From: an uncultured Prevotella sp.
GTDB taxonomy: Bacteria; Bacteroidota; Bacteroidia; Bacteroidales; Bacteroidaceae
DNA length: 64,000 bases
Reading direction: 5' to 3'
NCBI GenBank assembly: GCA_900770025.1
Contig: CAAGIW010000012.1
Location: 16,596-80,595, forward strand
How positions within the stretch are numbered: position 1 is the stretch's first letter; the number at the start of each line of letters is the position of its first letter. The notes under the pieces are model-generated. The model was not told the DNA's origin. It saw only the letters and a list, made by a program, of their open reading frames with translations, and ran no database searches. The position numbers and the translations under genes are program-made. Positions 45,441-54,193 of this stretch are shown here, piece by piece.

Positions 45441-45842
45441 TTATTTGTCATTATTCTTTGCGTCAACAAACAGTGTAACGTGGTTAGAGCGCTTACGTAT
45501 TCTGTATCCACGTCCCTGCGGTGCGGGTCTCATGCGTTTCATTGTTACTCCCTCATCTACAAACACCTTAGAGATGTAGAGTTCACCATCTTCGGCTTTT
45601 CTGTCGTTTTTAGCCTCCCAGTTAGCGATAGCCGAACGCAGCAATTTTTCTACGTCAGCAGCTGCAGCCTTCTTAGAGAAACGAAGTACGCCGAGAGCGC
45701 GGTTCACTTCCATTCCACGCACCATATCTACGACATAGCGCATTTTGCGCGGGGAAGAAGGAACGCCTTTCAACTTAGCAAAATACTGTGTTTTAAGGGC
45801 TTGTTTTCTTTCTTCAGCCTTAATATGTTTTCTTGCTCCCAT
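45441..45842 (-). CDS. rplV: Ribosomal protein L22
   Basis: 133-residue 50S protein whose beta-hairpin lines the exit tunnel. SPRKMRYVVDMVRG and the hairpin region KRMRPAPQGRGYRIRKRSNHVT are intact. Confidence 0.98.
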   Translation of the reverse strand: MGARKHIKAEERKQALKTQYFAKLKGVPSSPRKMRYVVDMVRGMEVNRALGVLRFSKKAAAADVEKLLRSAIANWEAKNDRKAEDGELYISKVFVDEGVTMKRMRPAPQGRGYRIRKRSNHVTLFVDAKNNDK

Positions 45843-45876
45843 TATAAATTCTTTTTTACTGGTGGATTAAGACCTG

Positions 45877-46143
45877 TTACTTCTTGTTACCGGCATGGCC
45901 ACCGAAGCGTCGTGTGGGTGAGAACTCACCGAGCTTATGTCCAACCATGTTTTCAGTAATGTAAACAGGGATAAATTTATTTCCGTTATGAACTGCAACA
46001 GTATGTCCCACGAAATCGGGGGAAATCATTGAAGCTCTGGCCCATGTTTTCACAACACTCTTCTTTCCGCTCTCATTCATTGCGAGAATTTTCTTTTCGA
46101 GTGCCACGTTGATATAGGGACCTTTTTTTAATGAACGACTCAT
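45877..46143 (-). CDS. rpsS: Ribosomal protein S19
   Basis: 88-residue 30S head protein. MSRSLKKGPYINVAL, SPDFVGHTVAVHNGNKFIPVYI and KLGEFSPTRRFGGHAG are diagnostic. Confidence 0.98.
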   Translation of the reverse strand: MSRSLKKGPYINVALEKKILAMNESGKKSVVKTWARASMISPDFVGHTVAVHNGNKFIPVYITENMVGHKLGEFSPTRRFGGHAGNKK

Positions 46144-46165
46144 AATTTACTCTTGGTTAACTTGA

Positions 46166-46990
46166 TTACTTACTTGCTCTTTCGATAATGTACTTGTTTG
46201 AAAGTTTCTTAGGTGCACGTGTCTTAAGACCCTTTGCATACAAGCCCTTACGTGAACGTGGATGACCTCCAGACTGGCGTCCTTCACCACCACCCATCGG
46301 GTGATCGTGGGGGTTCATCACAACACCACGGTTGTGAGGACGGCGTCCCAACCAGCGTGAGCGTCCAGCCTTACCAGACTTCTCCAAAGCGTGGTCGGAG
46401 TTTCCTACACTACCGATAGTAGCTTTACAAGCGCTGAGGATTTGGCGTGTTTCTCCAGAGGGGAGTTTAATCACGCAGTAGTTTCCTTCGCGAGAGGTCA
46501 ACTGAGCAAAATTACCAGCCGAACGAACGAGCAGAGCTCCTTGTCCCGGGCGCAATTCAATGTTATGAATCACAGTTCCCACAGGGATGTTTGCCAGCGG
46601 CAATGCATTACCAATCTCAGGCACTGCATTAGCACCGGACATCAAGGTAGCACCCACCTGCAGTCCATTAGGAGCAATGATATAACGTTTTTCACCATCA
46701 GCATAGAAAAGCAAAGCGATACGAGCCGAACGGTTAGGATCGTATTCGATTGTTTTCACTGTTGCTGGAACACCATCTTTCTCTCGTTTGAAGTCGATTA
46801 TACGATACTTCCTCTTGTGGCCACCGCCCATGTAGCGGACAGTCATTTTACCGGTGTTGTTACGACCACCAGTAGAACGCTTACCGTAAACGAGAGACTT
46901 TTCTGGCACGGATGCAGTAATTTCCTCGAACGTGCCAATAACCTTGTGTCTTTGTCCCGGAGTTACCGGTTTGAATTTACGTACTGCCAT
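46166..46990 (-). CDS. rplB: Ribosomal protein L2
   Basis: 274-residue protein near the peptidyl-transferase centre and needed for subunit association. It has VKTIEYDPNRSARIALLFYADGEKRYI and the C-terminal RGVVMNPHDHPMGGGEGR loop with the conserved His. Confidence 0.98.
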   Translation of the reverse strand: MAVRKFKPVTPGQRHKVIGTFEEITASVPEKSLVYGKRSTGGRNNTGKMTVRYMGGGHKRKYRIIDFKREKDGVPATVKTIEYDPNRSARIALLFYADGEKRYIIAPNGLQVGATLMSGANAVPEIGNALPLANIPVGTVIHNIELRPGQGALLVRSAGNFAQLTSREGNYCVIKLPSGETRQILSACKATIGSVGNSDHALEKSGKAGRSRWLGRRPHNRGVVMNPHDHPMGGGEGRQSGGHPRSRKGLYAKGLKTRAPKKLSNKYIIERASK

Positions 46991-46996
46991 TTCTTA

Positions 46997-47353
46997 TTAT
47001 TGTATATTGCTGTAAAAATCAATGGTATCGCCCTCCTTAAGAGTTACGATTGCTTTCTTGAACGCATTCTTCTGTCCTCTGATCAGACCAGCCTTGGTGT
47101 AGCGTGCTGAACGCTTACCTGCGTAACGAAGTGTGTTCACATCTATCACTGTAACGTTGTACAGACTTTCAATCTCTTTCTTTATCTCGAACTTGTTAGC
47201 TTCAGGTCTAACGATGAAACCATATTTGGGAGTGGCCACCTTGGTACGTTCTTCGCCACCCTTTGACTTCACTCTGTAAGTTCTGTCAACAGAAGACTTG
47301 TCTGTGATCTTGGTCATCTTCTCAGTGACCAGTGGTTTTACAATAATTGCCAT
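46997..47353 (-). CDS. rplW: Ribosomal protein L23
   Basis: 118-residue exit-tunnel protein that docks SRP and trigger factor. KPLVTEKMTKI at the start, YGFIVRPEANKFEIKKEIESLYNV in the centre. It is longer than the ~95 residues of many L23 proteins because of a basic insertion (SKGGEERTKVATPK). Confidence 0.97.
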   Translation of the reverse strand: MAIIVKPLVTEKMTKITDKSSVDRTYRVKSKGGEERTKVATPKYGFIVRPEANKFEIKKEIESLYNVTVIDVNTLRYAGKRSARYTKAGLIRGQKNAFKKAIVTLKEGDTIDFYSNIQ

Positions 47354-47368
47354 AATCTAATGTCTCCT

Positions 47369-47998
47369 TTACTTATTTAAGATTTCGTCGAAAGTCTTCA
47401 GAGAGTTCTCGGTGACTACGAGCACATCAGCATCCAGCACGCGATAAGCGTTAACCTGATTTGCCATTGTAACGTAGGAACGCTGCAAGTTTCGAGCCGA
47501 CAAATATACATTTTTATTTACATCTGACAAAACAAAGAGAGCTTTCTTGCCGTCAACTTTCAGATTTTTTGCAATATTTACAAATTCTTTAGTCTTAGGA
47601 GCTTCCATTGTAAAGTCTTCAACCACAACGATTGCATTCTCTGCAGCCTTGTATGAGAGGGCACTCTTGCGAGCAAGTACTTTCACCTTCTTGTTCAACT
47701 TGAAGTGATAGTCGCGAGGCTTAGGACCGAATACGCGTCCACCGCCTACGAGTACCGGAGAGTTGATATCACCTCTACGGGCACCACCGCCGCCTTTTTG
47801 ACGTCCCAATTTGCGTGTAGAGCCAGACACCTCGCTTCTTTCCTTTGACTTGTGAGTACCCTGGCGCTGGTTGGCCAAGAACTGTTTTACATCCAGGTAG
47901 AGCACGTGGTCATTAGGCTCAATTCCGAAGATAGATTCGTTCAACGTAACCTTTCTTCCGGTCTCCTGACCGTTGATATTTAATACGCTAATTTCCAT
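47369..47998 (-). CDS. rplD: Ribosomal protein L4
   Basis: 209-residue exit-tunnel protein, the autogenous repressor of the S10 operon in Escherichia coli. The tunnel loop GSTRKLGRQKGGGGARRGDINSP is intact. Its ATG overlaps the rplC stop by one base. Confidence 0.98.
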   Translation of the reverse strand: MEISVLNINGQETGRKVTLNESIFGIEPNDHVLYLDVKQFLANQRQGTHKSKERSEVSGSTRKLGRQKGGGGARRGDINSPVLVGGGRVFGPKPRDYHFKLNKKVKVLARKSALSYKAAENAIVVVEDFTMEAPKTKEFVNIAKNLKVDGKKALFVLSDVNKNVYLSARNLQRSYVTMANQVNAYRVLDADVLVVTENSLKTFDEILNK

Positions 47999-48612
47999 TA
48001 TTTCTGAATTAAAACGGTTGAACCATTACATCCTGCCACAGAGCCCTTCACAAGGATAAGGTTGTGCTCAGGAATTACTTTTAACACTTTCAGGTTCTGA
48101 GTAGTCACTCTTTCGTTGCCCATGTGGCCACCCATTCTCATTCCCTTGAACACCTTGGCGGGATAAGAACAAGCGCCGATAGAACCCGGCTTACGAGCGC
48201 GGTCGTCCTGACCGTGAGTGCTCTGGCCTACACCACCAAAGCCGTGACGCTTCATAACACCCTGGAAACCCTTACCTTTTGATGTACCCACTACATCCAC
48301 GAACTGAGCATCATTAAAGATCTCCACGGTGATGGTATCACCGAGGTTATGCTCTTCGTCAAACTTGAACTCGGCCAAGTGCCTTTTCGGTGTTGTGCCG
48401 GCTTTCTTGAACACGCCAAGCATAGGCTTGCTCACGTTCTTTTCCTTCACCTCTCCATAAGCGAGCTGAACAGCGGTATAACCATCTTTTTCAGCTGTCT
48501 TAACTTGAGTTACAACACAAGGACCGGCTTCGATAACAGTGCACGGTACATTCTTACCGTCGGCACTGAAAACGGATGTCATTCCGATTTTTCTTCCAAT
48601 TAATCCTGGCAT
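47998..48612 (-). CDS. rplC: Ribosomal protein L3
   Basis: 204-residue early-assembly 50S protein. MPGLIGRKIGMTSVFSADG, then KGFQGVMKRHGFGGVGQSTHG, the loop reaching the peptidyl-transferase centre. First ribosomal gene of the S10-spc-alpha transcript; the promoter lies about 180 bases upstream. Confidence 0.98.
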   Translation of the reverse strand: MPGLIGRKIGMTSVFSADGKNVPCTVIEAGPCVVTQVKTAEKDGYTAVQLAYGEVKEKNVSKPMLGVFKKAGTTPKRHLAEFKFDEEHNLGDTITVEIFNDAQFVDVVGTSKGKGFQGVMKRHGFGGVGQSTHGQDDRARKPGSIGACSYPAKVFKGMRMGGHMGNERVTTQNLKVLKVIPEHNLILVKGSVAGCNGSTVLIQK

Positions 48613-48645
48613 TTCAGTTTATATATTAAAATATGAATATAAGAT

Positions 48646-48765
48646 TTATTTCTCTCTTTTCAAGTGCTGCGTCAACCGAGGCAATAAACACACTTGAAAA
48701 GACTCGCTCACTTCTTCATTTTTGAAGGTTAAGTTTCTCTTTTTCAATGTATTGTTAGCCATCAT
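48646..48765 (-). CDS. Possible 39-residue leader ORF upstream of rplC
   Basis: Open frame in the rplC leader, starting with tandem ATGs (48765, 48762). It encodes a basic peptide beginning MMANNTLKKRNLTFKNEE and ending LTQHLKREK. It starts about 22 bases after the expected transcription start and ends 33 bases before rplC. Its 3' half encodes both arms of the inverted repeat at 48656-48701. I recognise no family. A frame of this length can arise by chance, so this is a candidate only. Confidence 0.3.
   Translation of the reverse strand: MMANNTLKKRNLTFKNEEVSESFQVCLLPRLTQHLKREK
48656..48701 (-). promoter_or_regulatory. Inverted repeat in the rplC leader
   Basis: CTTTTCAAGTG (48656-48666) and CACTTGAAAAG (48691-48701) form an 11-base-pair perfect stem with a 24-base loop in the mRNA leader. 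A second small hairpin (CTTCA/TGAAG) lies just 5' of it. This could be a binding site for an autoregulatory ribosomal protein such as L4 or L3, which is inference. Confidence 0.55.
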
Positions 48766-48793
48766 GCCAGCGCAATACCCACTTTTGCGACTG

Positions 48794-48801
48794 CAAAGGT
48801 A
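48794..48801 (-). promoter_or_regulatory. Promoter of the rplC (S10-spc) transcript
   Basis: TACCTTTG then CAGTCG on the minus strand, with ATTG (one mismatch from TTTG) 20 bases upstream. The 515-base gap between rpsJ and rplC otherwise holds the leader elements and the rpsJ terminator; nothing else is seen in it. Confidence 0.65.
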
Positions 48802-49064
48802 GCACTTTTCCCACAATCTCACAATATAATATAATAATGTATGCCGGAATTTAAGATTATTTAACCCAAATCGACCATTAGACTGTTATGCGCAAACGTG
48901 CCTTCTTTTTGTCATCTGTCTTTCCGCTTATCGGTTACAATGGGACCCCATTGCGCCCTCAAAACGTAAAGACATCTGTTCAAAAATATAAGCAGTTATC
49001 ATCATAACGCTAATGGCCGATTTGGGTTTAAGTTTTGACAAACTATTGACATACCCGCATACCA

Positions 49065-49097
49065 AAAACGATGCAGCCACAATGACTGCATCGTTTT
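49065..49097 (-). terminator. Terminator after rpsJ
   Basis: 12-base arms AAAACGATGCAG and CTGCATCGTTTT with a 9-base loop, continuing into a T-rich stretch on the minus strand, about 30 bases after the rpsJ stop. Confidence 0.8.
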
Positions 49098-49127
49098 ATA
49101 TTTGTTTTCGCTGTGTAAGGAGCGGTA

Positions 49128-49433
49128 CTATACCTTGATCTCCACTTCCACACCACTGGGCAACTCCAGTTTCATCAGCGCATCAACGGTCTTTGCAGTA
49201 GAACTGTAGATGTCGATGAGACGTTTGAAGTCTGACAGCTGGAACTGTTCACGAGCCTTCTTGTTCACAAAAGTACTGCGGTTCACAGTATAGATTCTTT
49301 TGTGAGTGGGCAATGGAATAGGACCGCTGATGATTGCACCCGTGGCTTTTACAGCCTTTACGATTTTCTCTGCTGACTTGTCAACCAACTTGTGGTCGTA
49401 AGACTTCAGTTTGATTCTGATTTTCTGACTCAT
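49128..49433 (-). CDS. rpsJ: Ribosomal protein S10 / NusE
   Basis: 101-residue 30S protein that also serves as antitermination factor NusE. MSQKIRIKLKSYDHKLVDKSAEKIV and GPIPLPTHKRIYTVNRSTFVNKKAREQF identify it. It is placed with fusA and is followed by a terminator, so it is the last gene of the str operon here and not the first of the S10 operon. A 134-base gap to fusA holds no recognisable element. Confidence 0.98.
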   Translation of the reverse strand: MSQKIRIKLKSYDHKLVDKSAEKIVKAVKATGAIISGPIPLPTHKRIYTVNRSTFVNKKAREQFQLSDFKRLIDIYSSTAKTVDALMKLELPSGVEVEIKV

Positions 49434-49567
49434 TGTTTTACTTGAATGTAATGATTACTTAATTGTTTATCGTGAAAGAGGTACGCCACTTAAGAGTCAT
49501 TCGCTAAGCAGCGCCTCTTTTCATTCTTGTTTTTGTCCGAGGCTTTCTCAGGCGTTATGACTGACTG

Positions 49568-51685
49568 TTATACCAAATCAACCCTACCCTTCACTTCCTC
49601 AAGCACAGCCTTGGCGATAGAGCTTGACAGAGGTGCGTGGTGGTCGTACTCCATTGAGCTGGTAGCACGTCCGGAGGTGATGGTACGCAATGCAGTAACA
49701 TAGCCGAACATCTCTGACAGGGGCACCATAGCTTTGACCACACGTGCACCGCTACGAGCCTCTTCCATGCCTTCCACCTGTCCACGACGCTTATTCAAGT
49801 CACCGATCACATCACCCATGTTCTCTTCGGGAGTGATTACCTCCAGTTTCATGATGGGCTCCATCAGCACGGGTGCAGCCTTGGCGCAAGCATTCTTGTA
49901 AGCATTCAATGCAGCCAACTCGAATGACAACTGGTCAGAGTCAACGGGGTGGAAGCTACCATCGAGCAGAGTCACCTTCAAGCTGTCCATAGGATAGCCA
50001 CCGAGGATACCGCTCTTCATGGCGTTCTCGAATCCCTTCTGTACAGAGGGGATAAATTCCTTGGGCACGTTACCGCCCTTCACCTCGTTCACAAACTGCA
50101 GACCGCCTTCCTTGAAGTCCTCGTCCACAGGACCCACGTTCACGATGATGTCGGCAAACTTACCGCGACCACCACTCTGCTTCTTGTAAACCTCACGCAG
50201 GTTGACGGTAGAAGTGATAGCCTCCTTGTAGTTCACCTGGGGCTTGCCCTGGTTGCACTCCACCTTGAACTCGCGCTTCAGACGGTCGATGATGATATCC
50301 AAGTGCAACTCACCCATACCCGAGATGATGGTCTGTCCGCTCTGCTCATCGGTACGCACGGTAAATGTAGGATCTTCCTCAGCCAGTTTTGCCAAACCGT
50401 TGTCGAGTTTTGCGATGTCTGCCTGACTCTTCGGCTCCACTGCGATAGAGATCACAGTATCGGGGAAGGTCATAGACTCCAGCACGATGGGCTTACCTTC
50501 CTCGCAGAGGGTATCACCGGTGCGGATATCCTTGAAACCTACACCAGCTCCGATATCGCCGGCATCAATAGAGTCCATAGGAATCTCCTTGTTGGAGTTC
50601 ATCTGGAACAGACGGCTGATACGCTCCTTCTTGCCAGAACGTGCATTGTAAACATAAGAGCCGGCAGTCACCTTACCGGAATATACGCGGAAGAACACCA
50701 GACGTCCCATGTAGGGGTCGGTAGCGATTTTGAATGCGAGCGCTGCAGTAGGCTCGTCCTCGCTGGGCTTGCGGTGCTCCTCTTCCTCGGTCTCGGGGTT
50801 GGTACCGATGATGCTTTCCACATCAAGAGGAGAAGGCAGGAATGCACACACATAGTCGAGCAGAGGCTGCACACCCTTGTTCTTGTAAGAAGAACCACAG
50901 CACATAGGAGTACACTTCATGGCCACAGTACCCTTGCGGATGGCGGCAATGATTTCCTGCTCGGTGATAGAGTCGGGATCATCGAAGTATTTCTCCATCA
51001 AAGCCTCGTCGTATTCAGCGGCAGCTTCGAGCAGTTTGTTTCTCCACTCGTCGCACTCATCCTTCAGGTCAGCGGGTATATCCTCGATGTCATATTCGGC
51101 ACCCATGGTCTCATCGTGCCACAGGATGGCCTTCATCTTCATCAGGTCAACCACGCCCTTGAAGTTTTCCTCAGCACCGATAGGCACCTGCAGCACCACG
51201 GGATTGGCGCCCAGAATGTCGATCATCTGCTGTACGGTCTCGAAGAAGTTGGCACCCGAACGGTCCATCTTGTTCACGTAACCGATACGAGGCACGTTGT
51301 ATTTGTCAGCCTGACGCCACACTGTCTCCGACTGGGGCTGCACGCCGTCGGCAGCGGAATAGGTGGCCACGGCACCATCGAGCACACGCAGCGAGCGTTC
51401 CACCTCGGCGGTGAAGTCCACGTGTCCCGGAGTGTCAATCAGGTTAATCTTAAAGGTCTTGTTATCCCACTTCCAGTTACACGTTGTGGCAGCAGAGGTG
51501 ATAGTGATACCACGCTCCTGCTCCTGTGCCATCCAGTCCATGGTGGCGGCACCCTCGTGCACTTCACCAATCTTGTGAGTCTTTCCGGTGTAGAATAGGA
51601 TTCGCTCTGATGTAGTAGTCTTACCGGCATCGATGTGGGCCATGATACCGATGTTACGTGTCAAATGTAAATCGCGGTTTGCCAT
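49568..51685 (-). CDS. fusA: Elongation factor G
   Basis: 705-residue translocation GTPase. G1 motif AHIDAGKTT near residue 16, switch II DTPGHVDF near 85 and NKMD near 139, followed by domains II-V ending with the GYVTALRTITSGRA segment. Located between rpsG and rpsJ, the classical str-operon position, so this is the housekeeping EF-G and not a paralogue. Confidence 0.98.
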   Translation of the reverse strand: MANRDLHLTRNIGIMAHIDAGKTTTSERILFYTGKTHKIGEVHEGAATMDWMAQEQERGITITSAATTCNWKWDNKTFKINLIDTPGHVDFTAEVERSLRVLDGAVATYSAADGVQPQSETVWRQADKYNVPRIGYVNKMDRSGANFFETVQQMIDILGANPVVLQVPIGAEENFKGVVDLMKMKAILWHDETMGAEYDIEDIPADLKDECDEWRNKLLEAAAEYDEALMEKYFDDPDSITEQEIIAAIRKGTVAMKCTPMCCGSSYKNKGVQPLLDYVCAFLPSPLDVESIIGTNPETEEEEHRKPSEDEPTAALAFKIATDPYMGRLVFFRVYSGKVTAGSYVYNARSGKKERISRLFQMNSNKEIPMDSIDAGDIGAGVGFKDIRTGDTLCEEGKPIVLESMTFPDTVISIAVEPKSQADIAKLDNGLAKLAEEDPTFTVRTDEQSGQTIISGMGELHLDIIIDRLKREFKVECNQGKPQVNYKEAITSTVNLREVYKKQSGGRGKFADIIVNVGPVDEDFKEGGLQFVNEVKGGNVPKEFIPSVQKGFENAMKSGILGGYPMDSLKVTLLDGSFHPVDSDQLSFELAALNAYKNACAKAAPVLMEPIMKLEVITPEENMGDVIGDLNKRRGQVEGMEEARSGARVVKAMVPLSEMFGYVTALRTITSGRATSSMEYDHHAPLSSSIAKAVLEEVKGRVDLV

Positions 51686-51709
51686 TGTCTTTCTACCTGT
51701 GTTTATTGA

Positions 51710-52186
51710 TTAAAACCTAAAGTGAGCGAATGCGCGGTTAGCCTCAGCCATACGGTGCATGTCTTCCTTGCGTTTGAATGCACCACCCTGGTTATTGAAA
51801 GCGTCCATGATTTCAGCGGCAAGTTTGTCGGCCATTGATTTTCCGCTGCGCTTGCGTGCGAAGTTGATCATGTTCTTCATGGAGATGCTCTCCTTGCGGT
51901 CGGGGCGGATTTCAGTAGGCACCTGGAAGGTAGCTCCACCGATACGACGGCTCTTCACTTCCACCTGCGGAGTGATGTTGTCGAGGGCGGTCTTCCAGAT
52001 TTCCAATGCAGACTTCTCCTCGTTGTTCATCTTCTTCTTCACATTTTCCAGTGCGTTGTAGAAGATTTCGTAGGAGATGGATTTCTTTCCATCATACATC
52101 AGATGGTTCACGAACTTTGACACTTTCTTGTCATTGAACACGGGATCGGGCAGGATCACGCGCTTCTTTGGTTTTGCTTTTCTCAT
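51710..52186 (-). CDS. rpsG: Ribosomal protein S7
   Basis: 158-residue 30S head assembly protein. MRKAKPKKRVILPDPVFNDKKVSKFVNHLMYDGKK and RRIGGATFQVPTEIRPDRK are typical. In Escherichia coli S7 represses translation by binding the S12-S7 spacer; here that spacer is unusually long and contains a dyad. Confidence 0.98.
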   Translation of the reverse strand: MRKAKPKKRVILPDPVFNDKKVSKFVNHLMYDGKKSISYEIFYNALENVKKKMNNEEKSALEIWKTALDNITPQVEVKSRRIGGATFQVPTEIRPDRKESISMKNMINFARKRSGKSMADKLAAEIMDAFNNQGGAFKRKEDMHRMAEANRAFAHFRF

Positions 52187-52259
52187 TTTGTTTTGTTGTT
52201 TTAATTCTGCCTGGGGTTGTCTTCTTCTTGTTCTTCAACGCTCTCTCCTGAGCATTTAC

Positions 52260-52428
52260 TCAACCTTTTGTTAACATGTCTCCAGCAAAACTGTGATTAT
52301 ACTTTTTGTTTTGTGCCTCAAGGGCTTTGTGAATAATGAGGCGGTCCTGCGCCTGACAGTTGTAGTTATGTGTCTCCCACATGCTTTCCCTGTCACTGTC
52401 TTATCCACCTTGAGGCATTCAAGACCAA
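52260..52428 (-). promoter_or_regulatory. rpsL-rpsG spacer with long-range inverted repeat and possible short ORF
   Basis: The 242-base gap between rpsL and rpsG holds TGCCTCAAGG (52314-52323) and CCTTGAGGCA (52408-52417), a perfect 10-base inverted repeat with an 84-base loop. A 40-codon frame (52260-52382, beginning MWETHNYNCQAQD) runs through it. I see no promoter or terminator. The dyad could be a site for S7 feedback control; the frame may be chance. Confidence 0.4.
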
Positions 52429-52809
52429 TTATTTCTTGGCCTTTGGACGTTTGGCACCATACTTGGAGCGACGCTGTGTGCGGTTGGCCACACCTGCGGT
52501 ATCCAAAGTTCCGCGCACGATGTGATAGCGCACACCGGGAAGATCCTTCACACGGCCACCGCGCACCAGCACGATGGAGTGCTCCTGCAGGTTGTGTCCC
52601 TCTCCCGGGATGTAGGAGTTCACCTCCTTCTGGTTTGTCAAACGAACACGGGCAACCTTACGCATTGCCGAATTAGGCTTCTTAGGTGTTGTTGTGTACA
52701 CGCGAACACATACGCCACGACGCTGGGGACATGCGTCCAGAGCGGGCGATTTGCTCTTGTCAACAAGCGCCGTTCTTCCTTTTCTTACCAATTGTTGAAT
52801 TGTAGGCAT
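52429..52809 (-). CDS. rpsL: Ribosomal protein S12
   Basis: 126-residue decoding-centre protein. The segment TTPKKPNSAMRKVARVRLT keeps the wild-type lysine tied to streptomycin sensitivity, and the second site (LPGVRYHIVRG) is also wild type. First gene of the str operon; promoter at 52892. Confidence 0.98.
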   Translation of the reverse strand: MPTIQQLVRKGRTALVDKSKSPALDACPQRRGVCVRVYTTTPKKPNSAMRKVARVRLTNQKEVNSYIPGEGHNLQEHSIVLVRGGRVKDLPGVRYHIVRGTLDTAGVANRTQRRSKYGAKRPKAKK

Positions 52810-52891
52810 TGTTGTAATTTTTTTTAATTATTTATATTGTTATTATGTATATTCTGTTGAAATCAGGGCATTATTTGCCCTTTTTGGGGTG

Positions 52892-52899
52892 CAAAGGTA
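52892..52899 (-). promoter_or_regulatory. Promoter of rpsL-rpsG-fusA-rpsJ
   Basis: TACCTTTG then CACC on the minus strand, 83 bases before the rpsL ATG. No TTTG at the -33 position. The rest of the gap to the pectate lyase (to 53064) is AT-rich with a TA-repeat palindrome near 53020-53045 and no gene. Confidence 0.6.
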
Positions 52900-53064
52900 G
52901 CAATTATAATTGGAATATCACACATTCTGCCACTCTAATCTACAGAATGTAATGAAATATTTACCTTAAATAACATTTTTTAAAACTTCTTTTCCCATGT
53001 CAACGCTGTTATTTCCGCATCTATATATATATAATATGTATATAGGGGGAGCGGCATCAGCGAT

Positions 53065-54153
53065 TCACTTGTTTTCTCCGATGCTCTTCTCCCATTGCCC
53101 ATAGCGTTCTATCATCTCCGCCGGCGACTCCACATACCATGAGTAGCCGCATCTGCGCTCCCTGCCTATCTCTTGCAGCGATGACTTTTTCACACCGTCA
53201 CGGTCGCAGAAGAAGGGCTTTTCGGTCTGCAAGTCATAGAAGCGTGCCCATATATCATGCCCGGGGGCAGGCACCAATCTCACGTTCTTCTCACCGTTCT
53301 CTTCCCTGTATCGTTCCACTCGTGTGTTCTTGATTGCGTGGTTCTTCATCCACTCCACGCCGCATCTCACCGCCCGCACCACCTGCGGTGTGGGATGATC
53401 TATTTGCATCAGCAGCATCAGTATGCCCGCGCTCTCGTCGCCGCTGTATGATTCCAGTTCGTATGCACGTGCAGGGGCTGCTTCCAAGGTATGCTCGTCG
53501 TGCTGTGCGCACCACACCGTGGGCACACCGTCCACCACTATCTGTGTGTTCACGATGCACTCCACTCCCCTGTCAAACGCCTTTTTCGCCCTCAGCTTCA
53601 GCGAGTCGCCCAGTTCCAAGCGTGCCATATCGCCCTTTTCCTGATACACATCGCGCAGCAGCAGCATCACGTTCACCATCGCATTGTCGTTATAGGTGAT
53701 GTGGGCCGAGTAGTGTATCTTCTTGCTGGGTCTCACGGGATAGAACTGCGGCCAGCCCCCGTTGTCATACTGTGCCTCAAAGATATAGTCCAAGCCCTTG
53801 ACAAACGCCTGCTTGTAGGCATCCCTCTTTTTGTGCACATACATCTTGGCCAGGAAACGCATCTCGGTGGTTGTGGCCCGATTGTCAAAGGTTCCGCCGA
53901 TGCCTGTGGCCTGCATCTCGCTGATCACGGCTTCGTTGAGTTGCTTGTGGAAGGCGATGTTCTTGGGCCATCCTCCCTTGGGCAACTGGCAGTGCATCAC
54001 CTGTTCTGCCACCTCTGCGGCCTGCTGCGAGGCATACCACTCCTTCGGCATCTTGGTGGCCACGGTCTTCCACTGCAGTTTTTCGATGCCTTTCTGTGCC
54101 GCCATGCCGATGCTCCACGCACCTAACAGCACGATTGCCAATATTTTTTTCAT
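53065..54153 (-). CDS. PL10 pectate lyase
   Basis: Secreted calcium-dependent lyase that cleaves polygalacturonate by beta-elimination. 362 residues with a signal peptide (about 1-19, ends MAAQ). PL10 alpha/alpha-toroid features: LPKGGWPKNIAF, GTFDNRATTTEMRFLAKMY, YDNGGWPQFYP, ITYNDNAMVNVM and the C-terminal GHDIWARFYDLQTEKPFF. Length matches single-domain PL10 enzymes. It lies 40 bases behind the AlkD-like gene on the same strand with no visible promoter of its own. Confidence 0.9.
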   Translation of the reverse strand: MKKILAIVLLGAWSIGMAAQKGIEKLQWKTVATKMPKEWYASQQAAEVAEQVMHCQLPKGGWPKNIAFHKQLNEAVISEMQATGIGGTFDNRATTTEMRFLAKMYVHKKRDAYKQAFVKGLDYIFEAQYDNGGWPQFYPVRPSKKIHYSAHITYNDNAMVNVMLLLRDVYQEKGDMARLELGDSLKLRAKKAFDRGVECIVNTQIVVDGVPTVWCAQHDEHTLEAAPARAYELESYSGDESAGILMLLMQIDHPTPQVVRAVRCGVEWMKNHAIKNTRVERYREENGEKNVRLVPAPGHDIWARFYDLQTEKPFFCDRDGVKKSSLQEIGRERRCGYSWYVESPAEMIERYGQWEKSIGENK

Positions 54154-54193
54154 ATCTTTCTATTCTTTTGTTTTGTTTTCTCTTTTTCGGTGT

